A DNA stretch of 33,405 bases from Cytophagales bacterium (lineage in GTDB: Bacteria > Bacteroidota > Bacteroidia > Cytophagales > UBA9547), in NCBI GenBank assembly GCA_004294265.1, contig REAG01000123.1, positions 1-33,405 on the forward strand, in the 5' to 3' direction. Below, in pieces: positions 25,001 to 31,543 of this stretch (its first letter is position 1; every line of letters starts with the position of its first letter). The notes below the pieces were generated by a model that was not told where the DNA came from, made no database searches, and saw nothing but the letters and a program-made list of their open reading frames with translations. Both the position numbers and the translations under genes were made by a program.

Positions 25001-25722
25001 AAGGATATTTTATTTGTTAAGCTAAGAACTTCAATTTCTTTTTGAAATCTACCATAGACATTAACAGGTAATATTTCGTTATTTTTATACAAATTCATTT
25101 GCACACCTTGTGGAGCATTTCCAACAAACAAATAATAACCAGTTGATGGTGGTGTATAATAACCTTTGAGTCTTGTAGTTATAGATATTCCATATTTTGA
25201 ACCATTTGGACCACCTTGAGTTAGGGGCAAACCTTTATAAATTCCATTTTCATCATCCTGCATATTGTTTGCAGATGTTGGAACAATAGTATCTAAAACC
25301 GACTCAGTAGTTAATGAGGGGAGATTATTTGTCCAAAAAACAATATCATAAATACTTAGCATACAACCTTTTCTATAAAAATCTCCTACATTAATTGTGA
25401 AAACTTTATCTGTTTGTGAACCATTATCGGCAGTTACAGTTAAATTAACAGAACCCGAATTTCCGAATTCTTTTACATTAATAATAGCCACTTTTTGAGG
25501 CGATGTATATTTTACACCTGTTACGCTCAAAATTGCATTATTAGAAGATGAGGCAGATATTGTGATTGCTCCAGAACCAGAAATTCCATTGACAATAATA
25601 TAACCATCGCCACTACCTATATTTAAATTATTTGATGTTACAGTACCAATCATAGGTTGTGCAAACAAATGAAAGGCTGAAAAAAGCCATATTGAAAGGA
25701 GAATTTGTAATTTAGTTTTCAT
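22039..25722 (-). CDS. Secreted clan GH-A-like glycosidase with FnIII and T9SS domains
   Basis: A 1227-residue secreted multidomain protein with signal peptide 1-21 (ending LFAQ). Residues about 25-112 are Ig-like, about 120-275 look like a PA14-type beta domain (GYYTPPSTGYYLFVGNAP), and two fibronectin III domains lie at about 315-408 and 413-506. Residues 510-895 resemble a (beta/alpha)8 glycosidase of the GH51/GH39 type. MVRWGS near 562 sits like the R-y-P-G-G strand. E679 in IEFGCEPWGG fits the NE-W acid/base, with Cys replacing the usual Asn, and E828 in IFYETDMS could be the nucleophile. A beta-sandwich (about 895-1010), another beta domain, and a T9SS sorting domain (1155-1227) follow. 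An arabinofuranosidase-like role is possible. The fold call is by eye and the substrate is not known. Confidence 0.65.
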   Translation of the reverse strand: MKTKLQILLSIWLFSAFHLFAQPMIGTVTSNNLNIGSGDGYIIVNGISGSGAITISASSSNNAILSVTGVKYTSPQKVAIINVKEFGNSGSVNLTVTADNGSQTDKVFTINVGDFYRKGCMLSIYDIVFWTNNLPSLTTESVLDTIVPTSANNMQDDENGIYKGLPLTQGGPNGSKYGISITTRLKGYYTPPSTGYYLFVGNAPQGVQMNLYKNNEILPVNVYGRFQKEIEVLSLTNKISFVTTLSGGNTYGFLASGSAYDNNIWDISVAYLGTNPPNIVPVSGNGVYNTPSVAGANPVVMSGNQITPYSDFKKPILTETLNFLRKSNNKIYITWKKAVDPDEESNSGIFGYKIYVDGKLNKILKGENNTSYVLSGLDEVTNYSIFYTCFDKNGNESFPSNVINETTYTAETNKPTPPNSFTVLGLGDMSINVAWSGATDVESAIFGYNLFVDGIKYNTSALGILSKTNQILKTYQPNTVHEYYVTALDGSLNESLPSVTQVFTTLGFDHLLNSPGVKKVAMDITTDYVGKSEGIGLNGAAFNRNDFLGSTLDIHTDLAPSMVRWGSLDANLVSFSGRSGLVAKNRPNSATFSEFIKFATFLKAHAEIAIGTDDNPEIDWRANPTNTMQRFIGYIQGTKTIAGFPQYNLGYARRLEEGFINPPLYDNSTTNVYIEFGCEPWGGTSNGVGVDHNAGGFNDYKVYALWARELANAAKAIPGFDSTRIKLYYSGREPHPTEYGSKELHEDMFFSPGPDRLDGYTLGGYVGGNLGYVKEIEVGKSELDYFKNAREQIFKKLAGLKLTMNIDLTAAVNGNPRQPKLRPSIFYETDMSSETINKKFGQAILMADFHMQSLKLGQISPLNFALGDSQWGLFQSGTIKMPRYYVMKLLNRFVKSNILGVSGRTKEVLLKSDGNVSQDPDPVSMNAYHKDGKYVVLLVSKDFEHDFEVQLNLPAGITPVASSGKKYILRPETNFDSKGTILDSENVVVNNKLIVTVPKYTLVLLTFSGNTLTNRELTVGYTNYRKPTSVSLSVEEAPSLSPNIETPLGTMEFKTSFVPSNVYEESKRLQWKIFKSSPTMEIDIQEKNNGSQLNIQAQNCSSIGTVTVVGELMDNPNLFSFTRTFTITNQVVNLDNLLPCPTSKINETNIQNLVNFNVSPNPSEGTVTLTANLSGSVVITNIQGSVIYQTEFNQNSKKSILNLEPGIYIAKFSSKYGTTSKKIVITN

Positions 25723-25757
25723 GAGAATAAAATTAAGTTAATTTATAAAGAATAATG

Positions 25758-25765
25758 CAAATATA
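25758..25765 (-). promoter_or_regulatory. Glycosidase gene promoter -7 box
   Basis: Read on the minus strand this is TATATTTG, a perfect TAnnTTTG box, 35 bases before the start codon. A -33 box at standard spacing is not evident. Confidence 0.5.
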
Positions 25766-25994
25766 TATAAATAAAATACAATAAAAAAAATATACTAAAA
25801 TATTTTTAAAAAAGTTTATGAGAAAAAAACCATTAATAATTTCTTATTAAAATTTTTGAAAATCTTTTATAGAAAAGAGCACTTAAATATTTCAAAAAAA
25901 AATGCCCCACCCCTAACCCAATTTCTGCTACGAAACCGCAGAATTCAGTAGGAGGTAATTGTCATAATTTTATTAAATATTACTAATGTATTTA

Positions 25995-26014
25995 TTAATT
26001 AATTAATTAATTAA
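25995..26014. repeat. TTAA microsatellite, 5 units
   Basis: Five perfect TTAA units in the gene-free region, self-complementary as a whole. It may be a replication-slippage product. No function is suggested by position. Confidence 0.8.
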
Positions 26015-26057
26015 TAAAAGTTAAAATACTTATCTGGGCTTATCTAATCTTGTACAA

Positions 26058-26158
26058 AAAGTCCACTAAATATTTACAATTATATTTTTAGAAAACCCCT
26101 TTCTTATTTCCCCTATGGGAAAAGTTTACAAGGTATTTATAAATATTTATTAGACTTT
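26058..26158. repeat. MITE-like palindromic element, copy B (complete)
   Basis: A 101-base element bounded by imperfect inverted repeats of 22 bases. The left arm at 26058-26079 begins AAAGTCCACTAAATATTTA, and the right arm at 26137-26158 reads AAAGTCTAATAAATATTTA in reverse complement. The middle (26092-26125) is the conserved core shared with window bases 1-34 and contains a hairpin, TTTCCC-CTAT-GGGAAA. It has no coding capacity, and I could not see a clear target-site duplication. Confidence 0.65.
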
Positions 26159-26191
26159 AGATGAAAATAGCAAAAAAAGTTTACCTTTAAC

Positions 26192-26228
26192 AAAAAAGCC
26201 TTCAATAAAATTTATTGAAGGCTTTTTT
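26192..26228 (-). terminator. gltD terminator
   Basis: Arms AAAAAAGCCTTCAATAAA (26192-26209) and TTTATTGAAGGCTTTTTT (26211-26228) are complementary over 18 bases. It starts 2 bases beyond the gltD stop codon. Confidence 0.93.
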
Positions 26229-26230
26229 AA

Positions 26231-27691
26231 TTAATAAACGCTGGATAAAATTCCTGTGTCTTTGGTTTCTAATTTGGAATCTCCCATGAGGTATTCGTCC
26301 AGTTTTCTAGCACATTCTCTGCCTTCAGAAATTGCCCACACAACCAAGGATTGTCCCCTACGCATATCGCCCGCAGAAAAAACTTTTGGGTTCAATGTTT
26401 GGTAATTATTAGTTTTTACATTGCCACGCTCATCATATTCTACACCTAAATCATTCAACATTCCTTCGTGTTGAGGATGCAAAAATCCAGCAGCAATCAA
26501 AGCTAATTCGCAATCAATAGTTTTTTCCGTACCCGGTCTTTCTACCATTTTTGGTTTACCGTTTTCCATTGCCCAATCCACTTCCACTATTTTTATGCCT
26601 TTCAAATTACCATTCTCATCGCCCACAAATTCTTTGGTATTGATTGCCCATTGGCGTTCGCAACCTTCTTCGTGCGATGAGGAAGTTCTTAAAATCATGG
26701 GCCAATTTGGCCAAGGCGTATTGGTGTTTTTGCCTTCTGGCGGTTTGCTCAAGAGTTCAATTTGCGTTACAGATTTTGCTCCATGTCTAATAGAAGTACC
26801 TACACAATCCGAGCCTGTATCTCCACCACCAATTACAAAAACATTTTTATTAGTGGCTTTCAAATCTTTAGTAACGGCTTTATTTGAAACCCGTCTATTT
26901 TGCTGAGGCAAAAATTCCATGGCAAAATAAACGCCATTCAATTCACGACCTTTAATAGTAACATCTCTAGGAATTGTAGAACCACCTGCCAAAACTACAG
27001 CATCGTAATCATTTAATATTTCTGATACTTTAATATCTTTTCCTACATTTGTTGAAGTTTTGAAAACAACGCCTTCTTCTCGCATCACATTTACTCTTCT
27101 TTCGATAACCCATTTTTCTAATTTGAAATCAGGGATTCCATATCGTAGCAACCCACCAACTTCATCATCTCTTTCAAAAACTGTTACAGAATGTCCTGCA
27201 TAATTTAATTGAGCAGCAGTAGCTAATCCAGCAGGTCCAGAACCTATTATAGCAATATTTTTACCAGTTCTTTCTGTAGGAATTCTTGGTTTTACTAAAT
27301 TATTTTTAAAAGCAGTTTCAATAATTGTTTTCTCGATTTGTTCTATCGTTACTGCTGGTTGGTTTATTCCCAAAACGCAAGATGCCTCGCAAGGTGCGGG
27401 ACAAATTCTACCTGTAAACTCAGGAAAATTATTGGTTGAAGTTAATATTTCATACGCTTCTTCCCAATTTTTTTGATACACCGCATCATTAAATTCAGGA
27501 ATAATATTACCTAGCGGACAGCCACTATGGCAAAAAGGAATGCCACAATTCATACATCTGCCCGATTGTTGGTTGGTTTGCTCATCCGACCAATCCGCAA
27601 CAAATTCTTTGTAATGCTCTGTTCGTGAACCTGGCTTTTCTTTGCCTGGCATTTCACGGGTTTTTTCTAGAAATCCGGTTGGTTTACCCAT
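26231..27691 (-). CDS. gltD: Glutamate synthase small subunit GltD
   Basis: A 486-residue FAD/iron-sulfur protein. In the GltBD complex it passes NADPH electrons to the large subunit for glutamate formation from glutamine and 2-oxoglutarate. The N-terminal [4Fe-4S] ligand cysteines are C46, C49, C54 and C58, and C97, C101 and C105. The FAD motif is IIGSGPAGLATA near 149-160, the NADPH motif is VIGGGDTGSDC near 287-297, and the closing FAD region is FSAGDMRRGQSLVVWAISEG. In many bacteria gltB lies immediately upstream, but here a 349-base spacer and the divergent yggS occupy that place. gltB must be elsewhere, or this subunit serves another partner. Confidence 0.93.
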   Translation of the reverse strand: MGKPTGFLEKTREMPGKEKPGSRTEHYKEFVADWSDEQTNQQSGRCMNCGIPFCHSGCPLGNIIPEFNDAVYQKNWEEAYEILTSTNNFPEFTGRICPAPCEASCVLGINQPAVTIEQIEKTIIETAFKNNLVKPRIPTERTGKNIAIIGSGPAGLATAAQLNYAGHSVTVFERDDEVGGLLRYGIPDFKLEKWVIERRVNVMREEGVVFKTSTNVGKDIKVSEILNDYDAVVLAGGSTIPRDVTIKGRELNGVYFAMEFLPQQNRRVSNKAVTKDLKATNKNVFVIGGGDTGSDCVGTSIRHGAKSVTQIELLSKPPEGKNTNTPWPNWPMILRTSSSHEEGCERQWAINTKEFVGDENGNLKGIKIVEVDWAMENGKPKMVERPGTEKTIDCELALIAAGFLHPQHEGMLNDLGVEYDERGNVKTNNYQTLNPKVFSAGDMRRGQSLVVWAISEGRECARKLDEYLMGDSKLETKDTGILSSVY

Positions 27692-28040
27692 TATAATAAA
27701 GATTTTATCAAGATTTTACTTAGTAATATTTTATTTATTTTAGTATAATTTATCAATTTTAAATTACTAAAAAGCTAATATATTTAATATTTTGATAATA
27801 TTAAATTCAATATTTTTGTTTAAATTTAAATCAATGTTAAAAAATACTTAAAATTGTATTTTAGATAGAAAAATTTATATAATTTTAATATATTTAATTT
27901 ATTTGTAATCAATATAAAAAATATTCACAGTACTACTTTAGAAATATTGATTTTTTTTAAAAAAATGTATATTTTAAAATAGTGAAATATTGAAAATCTA
28001 AAAAAAATAACAAACAATTTAAAAATTTCGCTTTTATAAA
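27692..28040. other. Divergent gltD/yggS promoter region
   Basis: A 349-base, extremely A+T-rich spacer between the start codons of two divergent genes, so both promoters should be here. A TATTTTTG box at 27811-27818 (+) fits TAnnTTTG but lies over 220 bases from yggS and its upstream TTTG is 16 bases away, so I do not call it. No repeat or RNA gene is visible. Confidence 0.45.
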
Positions 28041-28694
28041 ATGAACATCCAAAAAAACATTATAAATATTAAAAACGCTTTATCAAATAGTTGTAAACTA
28101 ATTGTAGTAACAAAAACAAAGCCGATTGAGGTTTTAGAAAATGTTTATGCCACAAGCGAACGAGCTTTTGGAGAAAATAGAGTGCAAGAATTGGTTGAAA
28201 AATACGAAAAATTGCCAAAAGATATTCAATGGCATTTAATCGGACATTTGCAAAGTAATAAAGTTAAATATATTGCCCCTTTTATTTCTTGCATACATTC
28301 GGTGGAAAGCATGAATTTATTAGAAGAAATTAACAAACAAGCCTTAAAAAATAACCGCATTATTGAATGCTTATTGCAAATTTATATTGCCAAAGAAGAA
28401 ACTAAATTTGGACTTTCGGAAACTGAAGCTTTAGAAATTTTGAATTCCGAAAAAATAAACCTACTAAAAAATATCAAAATCATTGGACTAATGGGAATGG
28501 CTACCAATACAAACGATATTTCAATTGTTAAAAATGAATTTTCAAGATTAAAAACTTTTTTTGACTCTTTTCATTCCATAAAAAAAGAAAATATTGAAAT
28601 AAAAGAACTTTCAATGGGAATGAGCAACGATTATGCCCTTGCATCCGATTTGGGTAGCACTATGGTAAGGGTAGGAAGTGCTATTTTTACATAA
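28041..28694 (+). CDS. yggS: YggS/PROSC family pyridoxal phosphate-binding protein
   Basis: A 217-residue PLP-binding barrel protein of the COG0325 family. It helps balance free PLP and so affects amino acid and keto acid pools rather than catalysing a known reaction. The PLP lysine is probably K25 in LIVVTKTKP. Other signatures are RAFGENRVQEL, IQWHLIGHLQSNK, CIHSVES, GLMGMA, and the phosphate-binding tail ELSMGMSNDYALASDLGSTMVRVGSAIF. Length is typical. It is a single gene followed by its own terminator. Confidence 0.93.
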   Translation: MNIQKNIINIKNALSNSCKLIVVTKTKPIEVLENVYATSERAFGENRVQELVEKYEKLPKDIQWHLIGHLQSNKVKYIAPFISCIHSVESMNLLEEINKQALKNNRIIECLLQIYIAKEETKFGLSETEALEILNSEKINLLKNIKIIGLMGMATNTNDISIVKNEFSRLKTFFDSFHSIKKENIEIKELSMGMSNDYALASDLGSTMVRVGSAIFT

Positions 28695-28732
28695 AAAAAG
28701 GCAATAATTTACAAAAAATCATTGCCTTTTTT
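28694..28732 (+). terminator. yggS terminator
   Basis: Arms GGCAATAATT and AATCATTGCC pair with one mismatch, flanked by A7 on the left and T tract on the right, directly after the stop codon. The near symmetry would also let it serve the small minus-strand gene that ends at 28744. Confidence 0.88.
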
Positions 28733-28743
28733 AAAAAAATATA

Positions 28744-28929
28744 TTAAAAAGTTATCACTTTTGCCATATTACTTTTATATGCTTTCAAATCATAACCAGC
28801 CATATTTGAATACGAACCAGCCAATATTTTTTCTGCATATTTTTGTGCAACTTCATCTTTTCCATCGAAAAGATCGGTATTTGAAATAAATTTACTTATT
28901 TGAGAAATACCATAATTTTTGTCTTCCAT
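28744..28929 (-). CDS. Small uncharacterised protein, 61 aa
   Basis: A 61-residue acidic-to-neutral soluble protein starting MEDKNYGISQISKFISN and ending KSNMAKVITF. The same open frame continues upstream to 29034, but those extra 35 codons run through a perfect hairpin and are unusually basic and hydrophobic. The ATG at 28927-28929, preceded by an A-rich leader (AAATAAAAAA), is the likely start. No domain is recognised. The sequence has a plausible helical N-terminus and LFDGKDEVAQKYAEKILAGSY in the middle. It ends 11 bases from the yggS terminator, which it may share, and has no obvious link to mdh. Confidence 0.6.
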   Translation of the reverse strand: MEDKNYGISQISKFISNTDLFDGKDEVAQKYAEKILAGSYSNMAGYDLKAYKSNMAKVITF

Positions 28930-28978
28930 TTTTTTATTTTTAAATATATTTAAAATTAATTTTTTTACCAATCTGTAT

Positions 28979-29006
28979 GTAGATACAAGGTATGCCTTGT
29001 ATCTAC
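28979..29006. repeat. Perfect 12-bp hairpin (REP-like)
   Basis: Arms GTAGATACAAGG (28979-28990) and CCTTGTATCTAC (28995-29006) with a TATG loop. It lies between mdh and the 61-aa gene without a T tract, so it looks like a dispersed palindrome rather than a terminator. Confidence 0.85.
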
Positions 29007-29040
29007 CAAATATAAACGATTTGTGATTTATCATTTACAA

Positions 29041-29060
29041 AGACGCCAAGCATGGCGTCT
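29041..29060. repeat. GC-rich 8-bp hairpin (REP-like)
   Basis: Arms AGACGCCA (29041-29048) and TGGCGTCT (29053-29060) with loop AGCA. Its G+C content stands out from its surroundings. Similar GACGCC-type palindromes followed by CTAC are, from memory, common intergenic repeats in Bacteroidetes and cyanobacteria. Confidence 0.8.
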
Positions 29061-29063
29061 CTA

Positions 29064-29110
29064 CATTAACAATTAACCATTAACAATTAACCATTAACAA
29101 TTAACAATTA
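29064..29110. repeat. Heptanucleotide tandem array abutting the mdh stop
   Basis: Units alternate CATTAAC and AATTAAC (CATTAAC, AATTAAC, CATTAAC, AATTAAC, CATTAAC, AATTAAC, then AATTA). The final part unit overlaps the mdh stop codon (29108-29110). Confidence 0.88.
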
Positions 29111-30037
29111 TTTCGTGTTATCCAAAACACCCATAACAACCTTAACGGCTTTTTCTGAATCTTTTAATAATTGTAATTCGGCATCGTTGAGTTTTACTTC
29201 AAAAATACGTTCTACGCCATTTTTTCCTAAAACTACTGGAACGCCTAAATAACAATCCGAAATTCCAAATTCGCCTTTTAATTGCATACAAACTGGGAAA
29301 ACTCTTTTTTGATCTTTTACAATCGCTTCAACCATCTGAGCAGCTGCCGAACCTGGTGCATACCAAGCCGAAGTTCCCATTAATTTTACACATTCGCCAC
29401 CGCCTCTTTTTGTTCTTTCTAAGATACCTTGCAATTTATCAGCATCTATAAGTTCGGTAACCGGAATTCCACCAACAGTTGTGTATCGTGGCAAAGGCAC
29501 CATCGTATCGCCATGTCCGCCCAACAATACGGCTTGAATATCTTTTGGAGATACATTTAATTCTTCCGCAATAAAAGCTCTATAACGAGCAGTATCCAAG
29601 ATGCCAGCCATTCCAATTACTCTATTTCTAGGTAATTTTGAAGTTAAATGTGCTTGATAAGTCATTACATCCAAAGGATTTGAAACCACAATAATAATGG
29701 CATTTGGAGAATATTTAACAACATTTTCAGTAACAGTTTTTACAATTCCTGCATTGATTGAGATTAAATCATCTCTTGTCATACCCGGTTTGCGAGGCAA
29801 ACCCGAAGTAATTACTACCACATCAGAGTTGGCAGTTTTTGAATAATCATTGGTAGAACCAACAACTCTTGTATCGTACAAATCGATAGGTGCTTTTTGA
29901 TAAATATCCAAAGATTTTCCTTCAGCAACGCCATCTTTAATATCTAATAATACAACTTCGTTTACAATATCTTTGTAAGCTAATACATCAGCACAGGTAG
30001 CTCCTACGTTACCAGCACCTACTACGGTTACTTTCAT
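29108..30037 (-). CDS. mdh: Malate dehydrogenase
   Basis: A 309-residue NAD-dependent enzyme that interconverts malate and oxaloacetate in the citric acid cycle. VVGAGNVGATCA (5-16) binds NAD, with D32 selecting NAD over NADP. R82 in GLPRKPGMTRDD marks a malate rather than lactate enzyme. The catalytic histidine is H175 in GGHGDTMVPL and its partner aspartate is D148 in GILDTARYR. It is of the LDH-like type, as expected in Bacteroidetes. It stands alone, with an unusually long gap upstream and a heptamer array at its stop. Confidence 0.95.
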   Translation of the reverse strand: MKVTVVGAGNVGATCADVLAYKDIVNEVVLLDIKDGVAEGKSLDIYQKAPIDLYDTRVVGSTNDYSKTANSDVVVITSGLPRKPGMTRDDLISINAGIVKTVTENVVKYSPNAIIIVVSNPLDVMTYQAHLTSKLPRNRVIGMAGILDTARYRAFIAEELNVSPKDIQAVLLGGHGDTMVPLPRYTTVGGIPVTELIDADKLQGILERTKRGGGECVKLMGTSAWYAPGSAAAQMVEAIVKDQKRVFPVCMQLKGEFGISDCYLGVPVVLGKNGVERIFEVKLNDAELQLLKDSEKAVKVVMGVLDNTK

Positions 30038-30386
30038 GTTAAATCTTTAATGTATAAATGATAAAAAACTCTTTTTTTTAATTATTTTGTAAAAATAGAA
30101 AGCTATTTTGATTATAGAAATATTTTATAAAATTTGTTTATTAAAATAGGTAAATATTTTTAGATAAAATATTATTGAAAAGTATTTAAAATTTTAATTC
30201 TTTATTATAAAATACCAAAACAGTTAGAATCAATATTAACCTAAACCACTGCAACTCATAACCCAATATCAGCTTCAATGCAACTGAATTATAAGGAAGT
30301 AAACTAAATATGAAATTAAAACATCTATTTGTTAGTTTTATTTTAAAAAAAAAGATTCTATTGCTAGAATCTTTTTTTAATAAATT
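30038..30386. other. Gap between mdh and the cytochrome oxidase operon
   Basis: Must hold the mdh promoter; I see no good box. A C-richer stretch lies around 30239-30290, without a clear structure. The operon terminator is at 30347-30379. The + strand open frame beginning at 30310 runs through that terminator and antisense to subunit IV and is not a gene. Confidence 0.5.
30347..30379 (-). terminator. Terminator of the cytochrome oxidase operon
   Basis: Arms AAAAAAAGATTCTA (30347-30360) and TAGAATCTTTTTTT (30365-30378) pair fully around the loop TTGC. It lies just beyond the stop of the subunit IV gene. Confidence 0.92.
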
Positions 30387-30740
30387 TTATTTAATCCATT
30401 TAAGGAAAATATGTCCACCTTCAGTAAGCATAGCAGTTATAAACCATATTATAAAGATAATTGGAATAACAATAGAAAGTATTAAACTTTTTACTTCGTA
30501 TTTTAAGTGCATAAATTCAGCCACTATATAAAAAGCCTTTACCAAAGTAAGTGTAACAAAAATTACTATAACTAACCATTTTCCTAATCCTAAAGGTCCT
30601 TTAGTAAAAGCGATTAAAAACTCAAAAGCAGTTATGGCAAGAAGCAAATAAAATACTTTCCAAATATTTTTTCTAGTTTCTACCGAATGAGGATCTGTTT
30701 CTGGCGTAAACTGTGCAGTGTGTCCGTGTGAATGTTCCAT
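30387..30740 (-). CDS. Cytochrome c oxidase subunit IV (caa3-type) family protein
   Basis: A 117-residue membrane protein. A His-rich N-terminus (MEHSHGHTAQF) precedes three transmembrane helices, at about 29-45, 53-75 and 84-107. The segment LVKAFYIVAEFMHLKYE is typical of the prokaryotic subunit IV family, a small accessory subunit of haem-copper oxidases. It is the last gene of the operon, 46 bases after the second subunit III gene. Confidence 0.88.
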   Translation of the reverse strand: MEHSHGHTAQFTPETDPHSVETRKNIWKVFYLLLAITAFEFLIAFTKGPLGLGKWLVIVIFVTLTLVKAFYIVAEFMHLKYEVKSLILSIVIPIIFIIWFITAMLTEGGHIFLKWIK

Positions 30741-30786
30741 TTATATATATATTATGTATTAAATTATTTTTATTTTATTATTTAAA

Positions 30787-31503
30787 CTAAACAAGATAGA
30801 AGAATGTAAAAACAAACACCCAAACTAAATCTACAAAATGCCAGTAAAGACCAACTTTTTCCACCATTTCGTAATGTCCTCTTTGTTGATAAGTTCCCAT
30901 GACCGTATTATAATAAATGATAATATTTAAAACAACGCCTGAAAGTACGTGTGTGCCATGAAAACCTGTGATAAAGAAGAATAAATCTGCAAAAGCAGGA
31001 GGACCGTAAGGATTATCTTTAAGATTTGCATGCCATCCATCAATTCCTTCAATAAATATTGACCATTCCCAAGCCTGAGAAGCCAAAAAGCAAATACCCC
31101 CAAAAATTGTCCAAAGCATCCATTTTTCTACTGATTTCTGATCCATTCTATGTCCAGCCTCAACCGCTAAAACCATTGTAACGGAACTCATAATCAAAAT
31201 AAAAGTCATTAAACCTACGAAAGCCAAAGGAGCATTTACACCATGAAGAAAAGGAAAATGTGTAAAAACTGCCTCTGGAATAGGCCAATAAGAACCTGAC
31301 ATCACAAAATTTTCTATTGCACCATCGTAAGAAGGGAAACTAAATCTTATTAAACCATAGGTTATGAGAAGTGCTGAAAAAGTAAAAGCATCTGAAACTA
31401 AGAAAAACCACATCATTAGTTTTCCATAACTTGACTTCATTGGTTCTGCATTTCCAAGCCAGATATCTTGAGAAGGCGAAATTATTGTAGCTGTTGCTGC
31501 CAT
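30787..31503 (-). CDS. Cytochrome c oxidase subunit III (longer copy)
   Basis: A 238-residue membrane protein of the haem-copper oxidase subunit III family. Helices begin with KLMMWFFLVSDAFTFSALLITYGL. The conserved SQAWEW (glutamate in helix III), GFHGTHVLSGV, and VGLYWHFVDLVWVFVFTFFYLV near the C-terminus are all present. The loop after helix II is long (SYWPIPEAVFTHFPFLHG). The subunit stabilises the oxidase and supports proton uptake. A TAAATTTG box at 31539-31546 (minus) could be an internal promoter, but no -33 box is seen. Confidence 0.93.
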   Translation of the reverse strand: MAATATIISPSQDIWLGNAEPMKSSYGKLMMWFFLVSDAFTFSALLITYGLIRFSFPSYDGAIENFVMSGSYWPIPEAVFTHFPFLHGVNAPLAFVGLMTFILIMSSVTMVLAVEAGHRMDQKSVEKWMLWTIFGGICFLASQAWEWSIFIEGIDGWHANLKDNPYGPPAFADLFFFITGFHGTHVLSGVVLNIIIYYNTVMGTYQQRGHYEMVEKVGLYWHFVDLVWVFVFTFFYLV

Positions 31504-31543
31504 TTTTTGTATTAGGTTGTTTTAAAGTTATATAAATGCAAAT

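Larger units (their letters stand above)
25723..26230. other. 508-base gene-free region with MITE-like element and GC-richer patch
   Basis: In order it holds the glycosidase promoter box (25758-25765), a patch at about 25902-25955 that is much richer in G+C than its surroundings, five TTAA units (25995-26014), the MITE-like element (26058-26158) and the gltD terminator (26192-26228). The patch has a C-rich run (GCCCCACCCCTAACCC) and a 6-bp hairpin, TTCTGC (25923-25928) with GCAGAA (25938-25943). There is no convincing reading frame. Confidence 0.6.

Noticed and set aside
26031-26075. Possible tRNA-like or att-like sequence near GGGCTTATC
   Set aside because: No cloverleaf, no T-loop consensus and no integrase gene; the right part belongs to the MITE-like element.
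28930-29034. N-terminal extension of the 61-aa protein
   Set aside because: It translates a perfect hairpin repeat and an A+T-rich spacer; the ATG at 28927-28929 has the better leader.
30310-30531. 73-codon + strand frame
   Set aside because: It passes through the operon terminator and is antisense to the subunit IV gene.
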